Made by a program: the position numbers and the translations under genes
Shown: in pieces, positions 25,632 through 35,299 of the stretch
Numbering within the stretch: the stretch's first letter is position 1
How the letters are laid out: each line of letters opens with the position of its first letter
Notes under the pieces: generated by a model
Seen by the model: only the letters and a program-made list of their open reading frames with translations
What the model was told of the DNA's origin: nothing
Database searches by the model: none
Source of the DNA: Rhizoctonia solani
Lineage: Eukaryota; Basidiomycota; Agaricomycetes; Cantharellales; Ceratobasidiaceae
DNA: 64,000 bases
Assembly: GCF_016906535.1 (NCBI RefSeq)
Contig: NC_057375.1
Span: 2,232,001-2,296,000 of the forward strand
Direction: 5' to 3'

Positions 25632-25967
25632 TTAAATATACGTATCCACGAAACCGTCAGAACCCAGTTTGATGGTTTTCCAGACAGCTACTCTTCCCGA
25701 CTTGCAGTCCTGTCTTATTGAATCAAACATTAAAGTCAGATAACGTCGTATCTGCATCAGATCAGCTTCATTCGGCTCCATGATATTTTCATTGGGTTCA
25801 GTTGACCATAAGCTCGAGGGCAATCCAAACCAAGTCGCAAGTGCGAGTTTCCATTTCAGGACGGGGATTGTTAGGAAGACTAAGCGCCGGGCTCCAAACA
25901 CGTTATATGACGATCCCATGATTTCCCTCATTCGACGATCCTCTCTGGGCCGACCATGTTCAATCAC
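25632..25967 (-). CDS. Hypothetical protein, head-to-head with ARP6
   Basis: A 111-residue open frame on the minus strand whose first codons overlap the first codons of ARP6 on the other strand. It has a hydrophobic stretch (FLTIPVLKWKLALATWFGL) and a charged C-terminal half. I do not recognise it. It may be a real divergent gene with a start further inside, an exon of a longer gene, or chance. Confidence 0.25.
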   Translation of the reverse strand: MIEHGRPREDRRMREIMGSSYNVFGARRLVFLTIPVLKWKLALATWFGLPSSLWSTEPNENIMEPNEADLMQIRRYLTLMFDSIRQDCKSGRVAVWKTIKLGSDGFVDTYI

Positions 25968-27713
25968 TCAGTCGTTATCTTCGATAATGGAGCGCACACC
26001 ATAAAATGCGGACTATCCAATAATGACGAAGAGCCTCGGTGTGTTTGATTTACTATGGAAAATTTCCTGCTCATGGTTGGTGCAGAATGGTCCCAAACTC
26101 GGTTGTTCGACTCAAACACGAAAGAAATAAACAATTTGTCGGATCCGAGTTTAATGAGTCTCTGGACTACTCAATTGTACACTACCGGCTACCGTTCGAG
26201 AGGGTTCGTTGGGTTGACTAGCAAGCTATACGGCTGGATTGAATTGGGTGGTAGGGGTACCTCACAGATTGGGATGTGGAGAAAGCTGTTTGGGATAGAA
26301 CTTTCAATGATTTGAAGGCAAGCAAAGCTGGCTGATATCTCGTTCATATAGTCGTCAATTGACGTCTATCTCACTATTCCTTTAGATCGACCCACGCGAA
26401 CATAACTTCCTCGTGACCGAGCCCCCATTCAATATGCACACTATCCAAGAAACGTACGACCAGATGATATTTGAGGAATGGGAGTTTCGGAGCTACTATA
26501 GATGCCCTTGTAAGCTACTTCACTCTCGACTAAGGCTAACTTACATTCTCAACCTTGCCTGCTCAGCTGCGATCCTCTGCCCATACGGTGACATTTTCAA
26601 CCCAGGCCCACAACCCGAATGCGCCATCATAGTCGACTCAGGATTCTCTTTCACACATGTCATCCCCGTCACAAATGACAATTCTGGCCTCCCTGCTTCG
26701 ATTCAGTGGCCTTCCGTGAGGCGCCTCGACGTTGGGGGAAAGCTTCTCACGAATCACTTGAAAGAACTCGTCTCCTTTCGACACTGGGATATGACAGAAT
26801 CCACTTACATTATTAATCAAGTCAAAGAGTCGTGTTGTTTCGTGAGTAAGAATTGGTCACAAGATTTAGAGATTTGTCGGTAGGTTCTGTGGCTTGTTTC
26901 GACATCATCCTATAGTCAATGGTTTATAGGGCGAAAATAAACCCAACAACTCGATCATATGTTCTCCCCAATTTTGGCACCGAACCTCCCAAACCCGGAT
27001 ATATCACAACATTGCCTCAAGAAGGCGATACGATTCTCCCTATGAACAACGAACGATTCAGTATCCCTGAAATCCTCTTTTCTCCATCACATGTCGGCCT
27101 TTCTCAAACAGGACTGCCCGGTATCATAGCTCACTCGATCAATTCCTTACCCGAAGATCAAAGAGGTGTTGCGTGGGGGAATATAGGGCTCGTAGGAGGA
27201 AACACACTCTTTGATGGGTTTGAGCAAAGACTGTAGGTCGCGTATGATAATCTGGCCCCAGCCGGATAGGAGCTTATACCTGTTTAGATTCGAAGAATTA
27301 AGAACATTAGCGCCCGATGAATACGAAATCTGCCTTTATCGGGCTAGAAAGTATAGTATAGTATACTCGATTGGTTCCCACGTTATCTCACGCAGGGCTC
27401 TATATTTTGTAGTCCACTAACTTCAAGCTTCCACTCTGCGCGTACTCTCGCTCGTTCTCCCATCTTCCCGTCGCTATGCGTAACCAGAGAAGAATATCTG
27501 GAAGGGGGAGCAAACGCTTGTCGAAGAAGGTTTGCACCTGTTAACTGGTTGGCCACAAAGGAGAAAGACGTCGGTGGGACTAGGAAAGAACAGGAGAGTG
27601 GGGCGAGAAAAGAAACTGCTGGAAGAGGGAGGGGCAGAAGAAGAAAAACTGTGACCACCAGTGAGGAGGTTGCTCCTGCATTTGAAGCTATGGATGTGGA
27701 TCCTAAGTCTTAA
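25956..27713 (+). CDS. ARP6: Actin-related protein 6 (SWR1 complex subunit)
   Basis: Actin-fold protein that in other fungi is part of the SWR1 chromatin remodeller, which places histone H2A.Z. The first exon gives VVIFDNGAHTIKCGL, the nucleotide-binding start of Arp6. Then come VPNSVVRLK, YRLPFERGYLTDWDVEKA (joined across an intron at 26209), FLVTEPPFN and IIVDSGFSFTHVIP. These are followed by NVGGKLLTNHLKE-type sequence, INQVKESCCFVS, and ERFSIPEILFSPSHVGL. The last exon carries VTREEYLEGGANACRRRF and then an added basic, Gly/Arg-rich tail ending AMDVDPKS and TAA at 27711-27713. One intron (after FNDLK, about 26318) appears to use a GC donor. No frame breaks. Conserved single-copy housekeeping gene amid accessory DNA. 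Confidence 0.92.
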
Positions 27714-27956
27714 GTGGCTGACGCTAAATGTGAGATTCCATGAGGTCTATGGAATAGCGTGATTGTGTATGCTTCCTATACTATATGTATTTCATTAAAT
27801 TGTGTCATCAGGCCAGTAGGCGGGTATTTCATGGCGCATGGAATGGTTAAAAACTGGTGTTTAGTTCAAAGAGAAGTCAAACTGCTATAATTTAATTATC
27901 CGAGGAAATAAGGACGAGCTGCCAATCATGCATGAGGTAATGGTGAAAGCTGAGCA

Positions 27957-30381
27957 TTACATTCGGCTCACCACTTTATGCACTTCTTCAATCGTGGGTC
28001 GAGCATACGGGTTACGACTCCAGCAATTCACGAGTAGCTGCCATAATGTATCACCAAGCTTATCATTTTTCAGTTGGTCTATTGGACGAGTCGGCAGGAC
28101 ACCCTGTGTCACTTTGTTCATGACCTGGAAATCCCACTGGCACTGTGGATATGGTACATCTGTGGTAAATACCTCCTGTGGATAGCTTTTTCTCAGTGGA
28201 AACGCGAATATGTATGGTTTGATCGCACGTACCAGTATGGTCTGAATGAGGCGTATGTCAGCGGTGGACACGGGCCGAGCATCATTAAACATACCATTGC
28301 AAGTGCATATATATCGGACCGCTTGGTTTTGCACTCTGTTGCAGATAGGAGCTCAGGGGCCTGAGATTATCTATTTCATAAGATCTCGGGGCTTATTGGT
28401 TTATTACTCACTGCCCAGCGAATAGAACCTGACTGGCTGCTAGTTGCCGAGAAGGCAAGGCTAGCTGAAGACATGGATGATAGCCCAAAGTCAGTCAGTT
28501 TGACTGTACCTTGAGCTGATATAAGCACGTTCAGCTACAGAAATCAAACACATGAAAGTCCGGAAGCGAATCAACGTGAAATATCAGTTACAGCTTTGAC
28601 GTCGCCATGGACCTGCAAGATGTGTACGTTAAGTTGAGAATTATGAGACAGCCTGCCAATGATATAGGCTTACCATGTTGTGTCGATGCATATATGCAAG
28701 GCCAGATGCAACTTGAACACACTGAATGGGTAATCAGGTTGTAGACACATATTTCGGCAGCCTAATTTCACTAACCATTTGAATCCGGTCGACTTTACGA
28801 TTCTTGCGTAGGTATTCGTGAAGGTTACCATTCTCCATCCACTCAGAAACCATACCAAATGAATAGTCTTTGAAGATAATCACTCCCATAAGTTCGTGTA
28901 TATGATCATGTTTCATTTTTGACCAGTAATAGATTTCGCGCGTGGCGCGCTATAGTCACATATCAGTGGGCTGGCGTAGCTTTTTATGATTCGGAGACAG
29001 GGACGAGCATACCTTAAGAGTTTTGTAATCACACTGTTTGGTCGAAAACGCTCTCCATGCTTTGATTGCAACCTTAGATTGGTTGTGTAACTCGCCCTTC
29101 CATATATCACCAAATCCGCCTCCGGAAACTAAGATCGCGCCGTGCTGACTTGGGTCCATTCGTGTTGATAGATCAGTACAGCCATGATCCAAAAGCGCAT
29201 CAAACAATTCCTGACGAGACTTTAAACACACGCGTTGAAAAGAAATGGTTAACTCGGTAGAAGTATGTGATTGCGTACCATGTGACTGTTAATTGTCTGT
29301 GTATGTCCAAATTCAACCTGATCAGACCCAACCTCAGCCAGACTCTGGGAATCATGGTCTGCGTCAGGTTCAGCATGATAGTGTGCTTCAGGTTTGGTCC
29401 CCAATAGGTTCCGTATTACTACTTTTTTATCGGTACCACCAGACGCAATACGTGTACCACAAGGAGAAAACGCGACCGAGTAGACGGGGCCGGTATGTTC
29501 TTGGAATGGCTCGTTGATCTCGTGACCAGTTCTGATATCCCATAAACGAACCGTGTTATCCATGGAACCAGAGGCAATGTATGTACCATTCGGGGAAAAT
29601 GCAACAGACCAAACGAACCCCGAGTGACCTGTGTATGGGTTGCCGATCACCTTCCCACTGCGAGTATCCCATAGCCGTAGTGTTTTATCACAGGAGCCAG
29701 AGACAATCTGAGAACCGTCTGGGGAAAAGGCAACCGAACGAACTGTGGCTTTATGCGCAGCGATAGGCTCTATTACTGATTTTCCGCACTCAACATGCCA
29801 CAGGCGAACTGTGCTATCGCAAGAACCAGAAGCAATTTGAGTACCATCAGGGGAGTATGCAACTGAGCAAACTGCATACGAGTGACCTTTGAATGAATTA
29901 CAAGCAGATATTCCATTCTGAACACTCCATATTTTGACGGTACTATTGCTGGAGCCAGAGGCAATGTGACGACCATCGGGGGAAAAATCCACCGAGTGGA
30001 CCCAATTTCTACGACCCATAAAGTGCTCATCTACTTGTCTGCCGGTGCTCAAATCCCAGAGGCGAATCGTACAGTCCATAGATCCGGAAGCCAAGACCGT
30101 TCCAAGAGGGGAGTATGACACCGAATGAACCCATTTTGTGTGCCCCCCAAATCCTTCGCTTATGGGCACTGGACGATATAAATCCGAGATGCGAATGGTT
30201 CGATGAGAGCTAGATGCGACCGAGTTGCCTTCCGGGGAGAATGCAACTGACCAAACCCATGTTTGATGACCCTCTATTAGATATCAAGTGAGCTCAATCG
30301 TATATACTGTGAAAGCCATTCGCACGTACCGTCTACGACTGCTCCTTGATCAATCCGCGAGGACAAACCTGACTGAGACAT
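27957..30381 (-). CDS. WD40-kinase fusion protein, copy 1
   Basis: Starts MSQSGLSSRIDQGAVVD at 30381; one intron later a seven-bladed WD40 propeller begins (GHQTWVWSVAFSPEG) and runs to about 29330, with units such as VRSVAFSPDGSQIVSGS and LRLWD. An intron at about 29280 joins INSHM in phase 0 to SRQELFDALLDHG, so propeller and kinase are one protein. The kinase has the glycine loop SGGGFGDIWKG, the lysine in VAIKAWR and the catalytic loop VHGDVKA (about 28600). LTDFGLSS, then APELLSATE and the C-lobe follow, ending EEVHKVVSRM and TAA at 27957-27959. All catalytic residues are kept. The N-terminal propeller may act as a ligand or partner sensor and the TKL-like kinase as output. The close paralogue is at 35.3-37.7 kb. 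Confidence 0.85.
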
Positions 30382-30603
30382 TGAGCCTGAATTCCCTCCT
30401 CTCCTCAATCCGGCTACTGCCACTGGCAAACCAGTCGATTCTGTTACGAGGGGAAGTTGCGGTTGAGCAACTGTGTTGATAAGTCACACGTCCATGCGTA
30501 TCATTTAAGGCATGGGATCTGATTTTATAAGCAAGTTGACAGGGGCTCGGGGTCATTGACATTTTGAGTGGGCTGTAGTTGCGCACTATCAATCACCCAA
30601 GAC

Positions 30604-30826
30604 CACCGTGAAACCAGAAGGTTCGGATTATCCGGACCCTTTTGGCAGAATCCGGACCCAGGGGTCGGATTTTGCCAAAAATCCGAACCCTGACTTTGAG
30701 CTTTGCCTTCAAATCTCAGGCGTGAGCGCTGAGAATCCGAACCCGGGGGTCAGATTTTGCCAAAGATCCGAACCCTAGGGTTCGGATTTGGGGTTCGGAT
30801 AATCCGGACCTTGGGGGTTCACCGTG
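30604..30826. mobile_element. MITE with CACGGTG-type terminal inverted repeats
   Basis: About 223 bp. The left end (CACCGTGAAACC) and the reverse complement of the right end (CACGGTGAACCC) form an imperfect inverted repeat of about 37 bp that continues into GGATTATCCGGACC-like sequence. It is flanked by the 3-bp direct repeat GAC (30601-30603 and 30827-30829). The interior has several further inverted copies of a GGTTCGGATTTTGCC-like motif. No coding capacity. The termini and 3-bp duplication would suit a CACTA/EnSpm-like or related DNA transposon; that assignment is inference. Confidence 0.72.
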
Positions 30827-32592
30827 GACACTGGTTCCAAGAACTGTGCATGGACCCTATATATCTGCATCTTAGCCTGCAGGATTTGCGAAAACCGCGA
30901 GAGCTCTCACTGCGGTTCTGTGGTAAATTTTGTCACGCGATGTGGAGGACATCTCGCGTGAGAGGGGCTGATATGCCGGTGTATGCTGAAACGCATGCTC
31001 ATTTGAGCGTGAATGAGAACACCCCGGCTAATCTCGTGAGATACCGGGTCAACAGGACACATTTTTAACAACAGCTATATTATGATTTTATTACTAGAAC
31101 TATGATAGTACATAATAGGGAATACAACTGTTCAAATAGGGATAACACCAAACCGTAGTTTACCAATGTATCCACACCTAAACCATCTTCCGTTGCCCCA
31201 GACTTGAGCATCCAGGGATTTTGTTTCATTCTTTACTTGAATTAGTGATTTTGGCCCTAAAACCCTTTTGAGGCTACTCACTACCTTGATAGCAGCTTAC
31301 CTATCTCCCACATATTAGGTAGCTTTGATATATGAATTTTTAAACTGGTTATCCTTTTCCTGTGGGTAGTAGCACCTGAATATATGAATCAATCCTTGGG
31401 TGTATGCACCTTCACTTGCTTTTAGCACTCTATACTGGGGTTCCTGTGTCCTAAAAGCTATATCATACAGTTATCCTAGACTTCATCTAGCTGCACAGAG
31501 TAGCTTAAGTAACAACCCAAGTGTGGTCAGTCATCTGTCAGAGCATACTCTTGTAATCAGTCCCCAAATACAACCCTTCCTATCCTGCCATGGGCAAAGC
31601 AGCTCTCAAGCTGATACTCTGTAGTAAAATAGTATAAATACATTCTTAAGTAAATATATAGCTACCTTGTTTCATCTCCTCATAGGGGAGAAGTACTGGT
31701 AGAGTTTTTAGATTAAGAACTGCTGGGGACAAAACCTCTCACACCCTACCATGACATTGTTTCCCCCATATCTCCCCAACAACTCGTTTAATTTACACGT
31801 TTGAGCATTCGATAAATAGCTCCGACCTCTGGCTCTCATTCAGTAGTATATACATATTGCTAGCTACAAGGACAACTGAGATATGGGCACTACTAGTAAA
31901 TTTCAAAAATCTCGTGAGAGGTTTTGTCCAATACTGTACATTGACAGCAGTAATTTATTTCAACGTTACTGGAACAACAATAATAACGCACCTATTGAAC
32001 AAGTACCTTGTGAATCTAGCAATTTGTACCATTACAGGATTGAGTCTGGTAGTAAAACAAATCAAGCTGTAGAGCAAGCTTTGGGCCATAGCATGATTCC
32101 AGGATGAGTATGACAAAATGACGTACTTTTGATCATCATCGCACCTTGTTGCCCACATTACAAATCTCACAGATTGTCTTTTGAGCACATTGGCAATCAA
32201 AGCCCTTGGGAGTTGGAGTGCAATGCATTGAACTGGCAGTTAGCAAGGACATAGGAAAGGGGGTACGGGAACTTGAGCCAATTATAAAGTTATACACAAC
32301 AAGCTCACTTAAAATCAAGAATTCTGGCGCAGTATGAGTGCAAGCCCATGCAGGATAGCTAATCCAGAGGAGGTTTTAAATATGCCACGTAGGGGGATTA
32401 TGGTTGGCAAGCGGTTTCACCTTAGATTGATGACTAAGCAAACTGGGATTGCAAAACCGTCTTCTTGTAAGGTCTCTACTTATTGGATGTATATATGTGA
32501 CTTGGTTGGCAACAGCGTTGCCTAAATGACAAGTCGTAACACACACTCATATTGATGTTAAGAGTAAAGACAGGGGGAGAGAGGGTAGAAGT

Positions 32593-32617
32593 CCCGGGAC
32601 CTTATAAGGTGCCCGGG
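32593..32617. repeat. Near-perfect palindrome
   Basis: CCCGGG, then ACCTTATAAGGT, a single G, then CCCGGG: 25 bases that read almost the same on both strands. Too short to be a mobile element alone; could be a hairpin, a transcription terminator-like structure or the centre of an old inverted repeat. Confidence 0.6.
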
Positions 32618-32780
32618 TTGATACATGCGTAAACAGAAGAAACCAAATGAACGTATATAGTTAGTAATCAGCCTGAACAGAGCACCGGGTACAAGTGTAA
32701 CAAAAAGAGGGGTAACGGTGTATTAAGGGTAACGCATACACCAGAGCTAGACCTACAGTGATTGCGTAACCCTTACACTT

Positions 32781-33042
32781 CTCAACCAAAACCCCAAAAG
32801 CTTGGGAGCGCTCAGGAGCGCAATATGGGACTCCCCATATTTGCCAGGCTCCCTGGGCGCCACACTGCTGTTAGTCAGCAACCAATTATCTTTTTTTGGA
32901 GGCATATAGGAGAGATAACCACCCAAAACAGCACAAATGTCAGATGATCAATGCTTCCCTGGCGCTCGAGGAGTCTCGGCAAATATGGGGAGTCCCATAT
33001 TGCGCTCCTGAGCGCTCCCAAGCTTTTTGGGTTTTGGTTGAG
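32781..33042. mobile_element. Short element with 60+ bp terminal inverted repeats
   Basis: A 262-bp unit. Its left end starts CTCAACCAAAACCCCAAAAG and continues through GGGAGCGCTCAGGAGCG to CCCCATATTTGCC. The right end is its near-exact reverse complement over about 64 bp (one or two differences). The centre of about 130 bp is unrelated. No coding capacity, so it is a MITE-type element. No clear target-site duplication was found next to these ends, so the true ends may lie a few bases away. Confidence 0.7.
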
Positions 33043-33306
33043 TTTACAGTGGCTAGAAAATATTCTCAGTATATGAAAAATGTGTAGAGCGCTCACTAGA
33101 GCTGGAATTTGGTGCAGAAATCATCTAAACTGGCAGCTACAAGAGCGAGAATAACAAATAATCACTGACTACGGCGAAATAAACGCACTTGCCGGGCCGT
33201 CAAAAAGTCCGCTTGTCTCATCTTGATTGCTAGTGCACACTGTGACCTGTTCATCCCTCTAACCTGTACACATAGGGTATACCTCAGTAGCTTATAGTCT
33301 AACATA

Positions 33307-33518
33307 CACGGTGGACCCCAAAAGTGCTGATTTTCTGAACGTGAAAAATCGCGCGTTATATGCGGAGTGTTGGCAAAATCCGACCATTTTTTCCATGAAT
33401 CCGCATCCCCAACTTACCCCTGTGTGTCGTCGAGGTGCGGATTCTGCTATTTTAGGTGCGGATGTCTGGCAAAATCTGGACGTCATGCGGATTTTCCGCA
33501 CTTTTGGGGTTCACCGTG
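33307..33518. mobile_element. MITE with CACGGTG-type terminal inverted repeats, second copy
   Basis: About 212 bp. Ends: CACGGTGGACCCCAAAAGTG on the left, and the reverse complement of the right end is CACGGTGAACCCCAAAAGTG. It is flanked by a 3-bp direct repeat, ATA (33304-33306 and 33519-33521). The same terminal type as the element at 30604-30826 but a different interior, so both belong to one superfamily and different subfamilies. No coding capacity. Confidence 0.72.
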
Positions 33519-34052
33519 ATAGGGCTTGGCCCCAAAGTGACTATAATGAAAAAAAAAGTCCGCTTGTCCCGACCGGCCTCATGATGTGCGGAGGCATTTT
33601 GAAGGTTGGGAGCGTAGGTACATTGGCAGTGGTCTATCTGGCGGTGGCATAGGGTATTGATATGCCTAGGAGTTAAAAGACAGCGTGCCTTGGACCACAC
33701 CCCCAATAAACAGCATGTCGCCCCCTGATAAGCAACCTCCCCAGCATCCTGCTAAGCTTACTTGTAGAAATACTGTGTAAATACTAGGGTAATCTAGTTT
33801 GTTCCATCACCGTAACCGATTCAAGTGTCGATTCATTGTTATATACTCAGTACTAGGCGCAGCACTCATTGGTATGACTCAGAGGGTTATACGAGGTATA
33901 TAAGGAGGCGGTTTCGGCCCCCTACTCACCACCTCTATATTCACTTATCGTTTACTGTCTTTACTTTCTTATTGGAATGTTTCTTTAAATAGTATAAATG
34001 TATTCTATTTTATCTAATTCTTTCTATAGTACTGACCCCAACAATTCACACA

Positions 34053-34612
34053 ATGAGATCAATGTCGAATCTCTCCGTAAGAAGCTCCGGCCCGCCCTTT
34101 GCCCTACCTATACGCCATTGACTAGACCCTTTCCTCAGTGCGCTCAATCACTGTCAAGACCACCGAGACGCTTTGTTGGTTCGAGCCAGTCAAATCGACC
34201 AACCCCAGTTTTGTTACAGGTTGTTCTCAGCATCAGCCGTCGTACCTGGCTTCTAGAAACGCACCTCATCAAGCCAATTTCACTTTCTCAATGCCCCGAG
34301 GTCACGGTTGGGGCGTCTCATCGTTCATACCCAATGAAGAAAGCATGCCGATTAAGGAGGATTCTGGTAAAGGGAAGGATCCACCGCTATCAAGTAAGAG
34401 ATTTTTATATTTTTTAAGCGGCATACTTATCGTTTTCAGCAGCGCTTAGGAATGACCATGACAGCGACGACGAAGATGAGGGCGAGGAAGACGACAAGTG
34501 GCTGAACCTGAGAGCTAGCAATCATGAAGGTGGGCAATCTGTGATAGCATATAGTTTAACTTAACTGAATGCTTCCGCAGGCCCCTCGCAAGGACCTGGG
34601 CCATCAACATAA
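34053..34612 (+). CDS. Small hypothetical protein with acidic C-terminus
   Basis: Probable small gene. A TATA-like GTATATAAGG lies at about 33895. A first exon beginning MRSMSNLS at 34053 has a good donor (GTAAGA). A middle exon in the frame ITVKTTETLCWFEPVKSTNP ends at a GTAAGAG donor near 34395. An acidic exon, NDHDSDDDEDEGEEDDKWLN, and a short last exon PSQGPGPST followed by TAA at 34610-34612 complete it. The exact join of the first two exons is unresolved because the obvious splice gives another frame. No domain recognised. Confidence 0.45.
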
Positions 34613-35299
34613 AATTCCGGCTTAATTATGTACGTGTCCTATACTTCTATACTTGATTGCGTTGCGTCGTCAAATCGGTATGCGCTATTTTATCACGTGT
34701 AGAATAGTTGGAAGACTGGGGTCTAGTTCAGGAAGAAGACTTACTCTCTGAAGTGGTCCATCGTGTCTGTGGAGAAGGAAGTAATCAACGAATATATAAG
34801 TGCGGACGTAAATACAAGACTAATGTGATTGTCAGAAACCAAGAGAAATGCGGGGAACCCAGCGCATGTGTAGCCCCAAGGTAGGTTATCATCAAGACAC
34901 GAACATGACTCGGATCGGGCGGCCATCTGTGACGATGTAGAAGTCAAAGGGAGTGATAGATGGGAAGAGATCAGGAGGTCGATTGAAAATAAATGTAGTG
35001 TGAAAATCGAAATATAAGGATGAGAAAGGAGGGGGATTAAAGGGCGAGACAATGGGAACTATGAGCGTGCTAATACACCTGCACGTGGCATATTGTGAGT
35101 GACTGAATAGGCGTGGTCGCACGGAATCAATCGACACCATGTATGCGTGGACCTTGCACAAAACTCCTGACTTGCGGCCCTCAGCAGGCTCTGGGCTGCA
35201 GCTACACTCGAGTAACTATAGCTTAGCTACGCGAGAAAATAAGGACGAGCTATCAATAATGTAGGCGGTGATAAGAGCTAAGCGTTTTCCCCAAATTAT
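34613..35299. other. Intergenic region, no gene recognised
   Basis: About 690 bp between the small gene and the stop codon of WD40-kinase copy 2. Overlapping minus-strand frames at 34741-35161 are rich in Ser, Phe and Pro and have no recognised domain. Confidence 0.35.

Larger units (their letters stand above)
30382..32780. other. Repeat-rich intergenic region
   Basis: About 2.4 kb. It holds the MITE at 30604-30826 and a palindrome at 32593-32617. The remainder is AT-rich; its short frames show no family resemblance. It is probably old transposon-derived DNA, but I cannot name a family. Confidence 0.4.

Noticed and set aside
33195..33600. Repeated AAAAAGTCCGCTTGTC at about 33205 and 33552 as ends of an element
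   Set aside because: They are direct, not inverted, and their flanks do not match further; I could not define an element.
33311..33652. 113-residue plus-strand frame with several Cys
   Set aside because: It lies mostly inside the MITE at 33307-33518 and is a product of the element's sequence.
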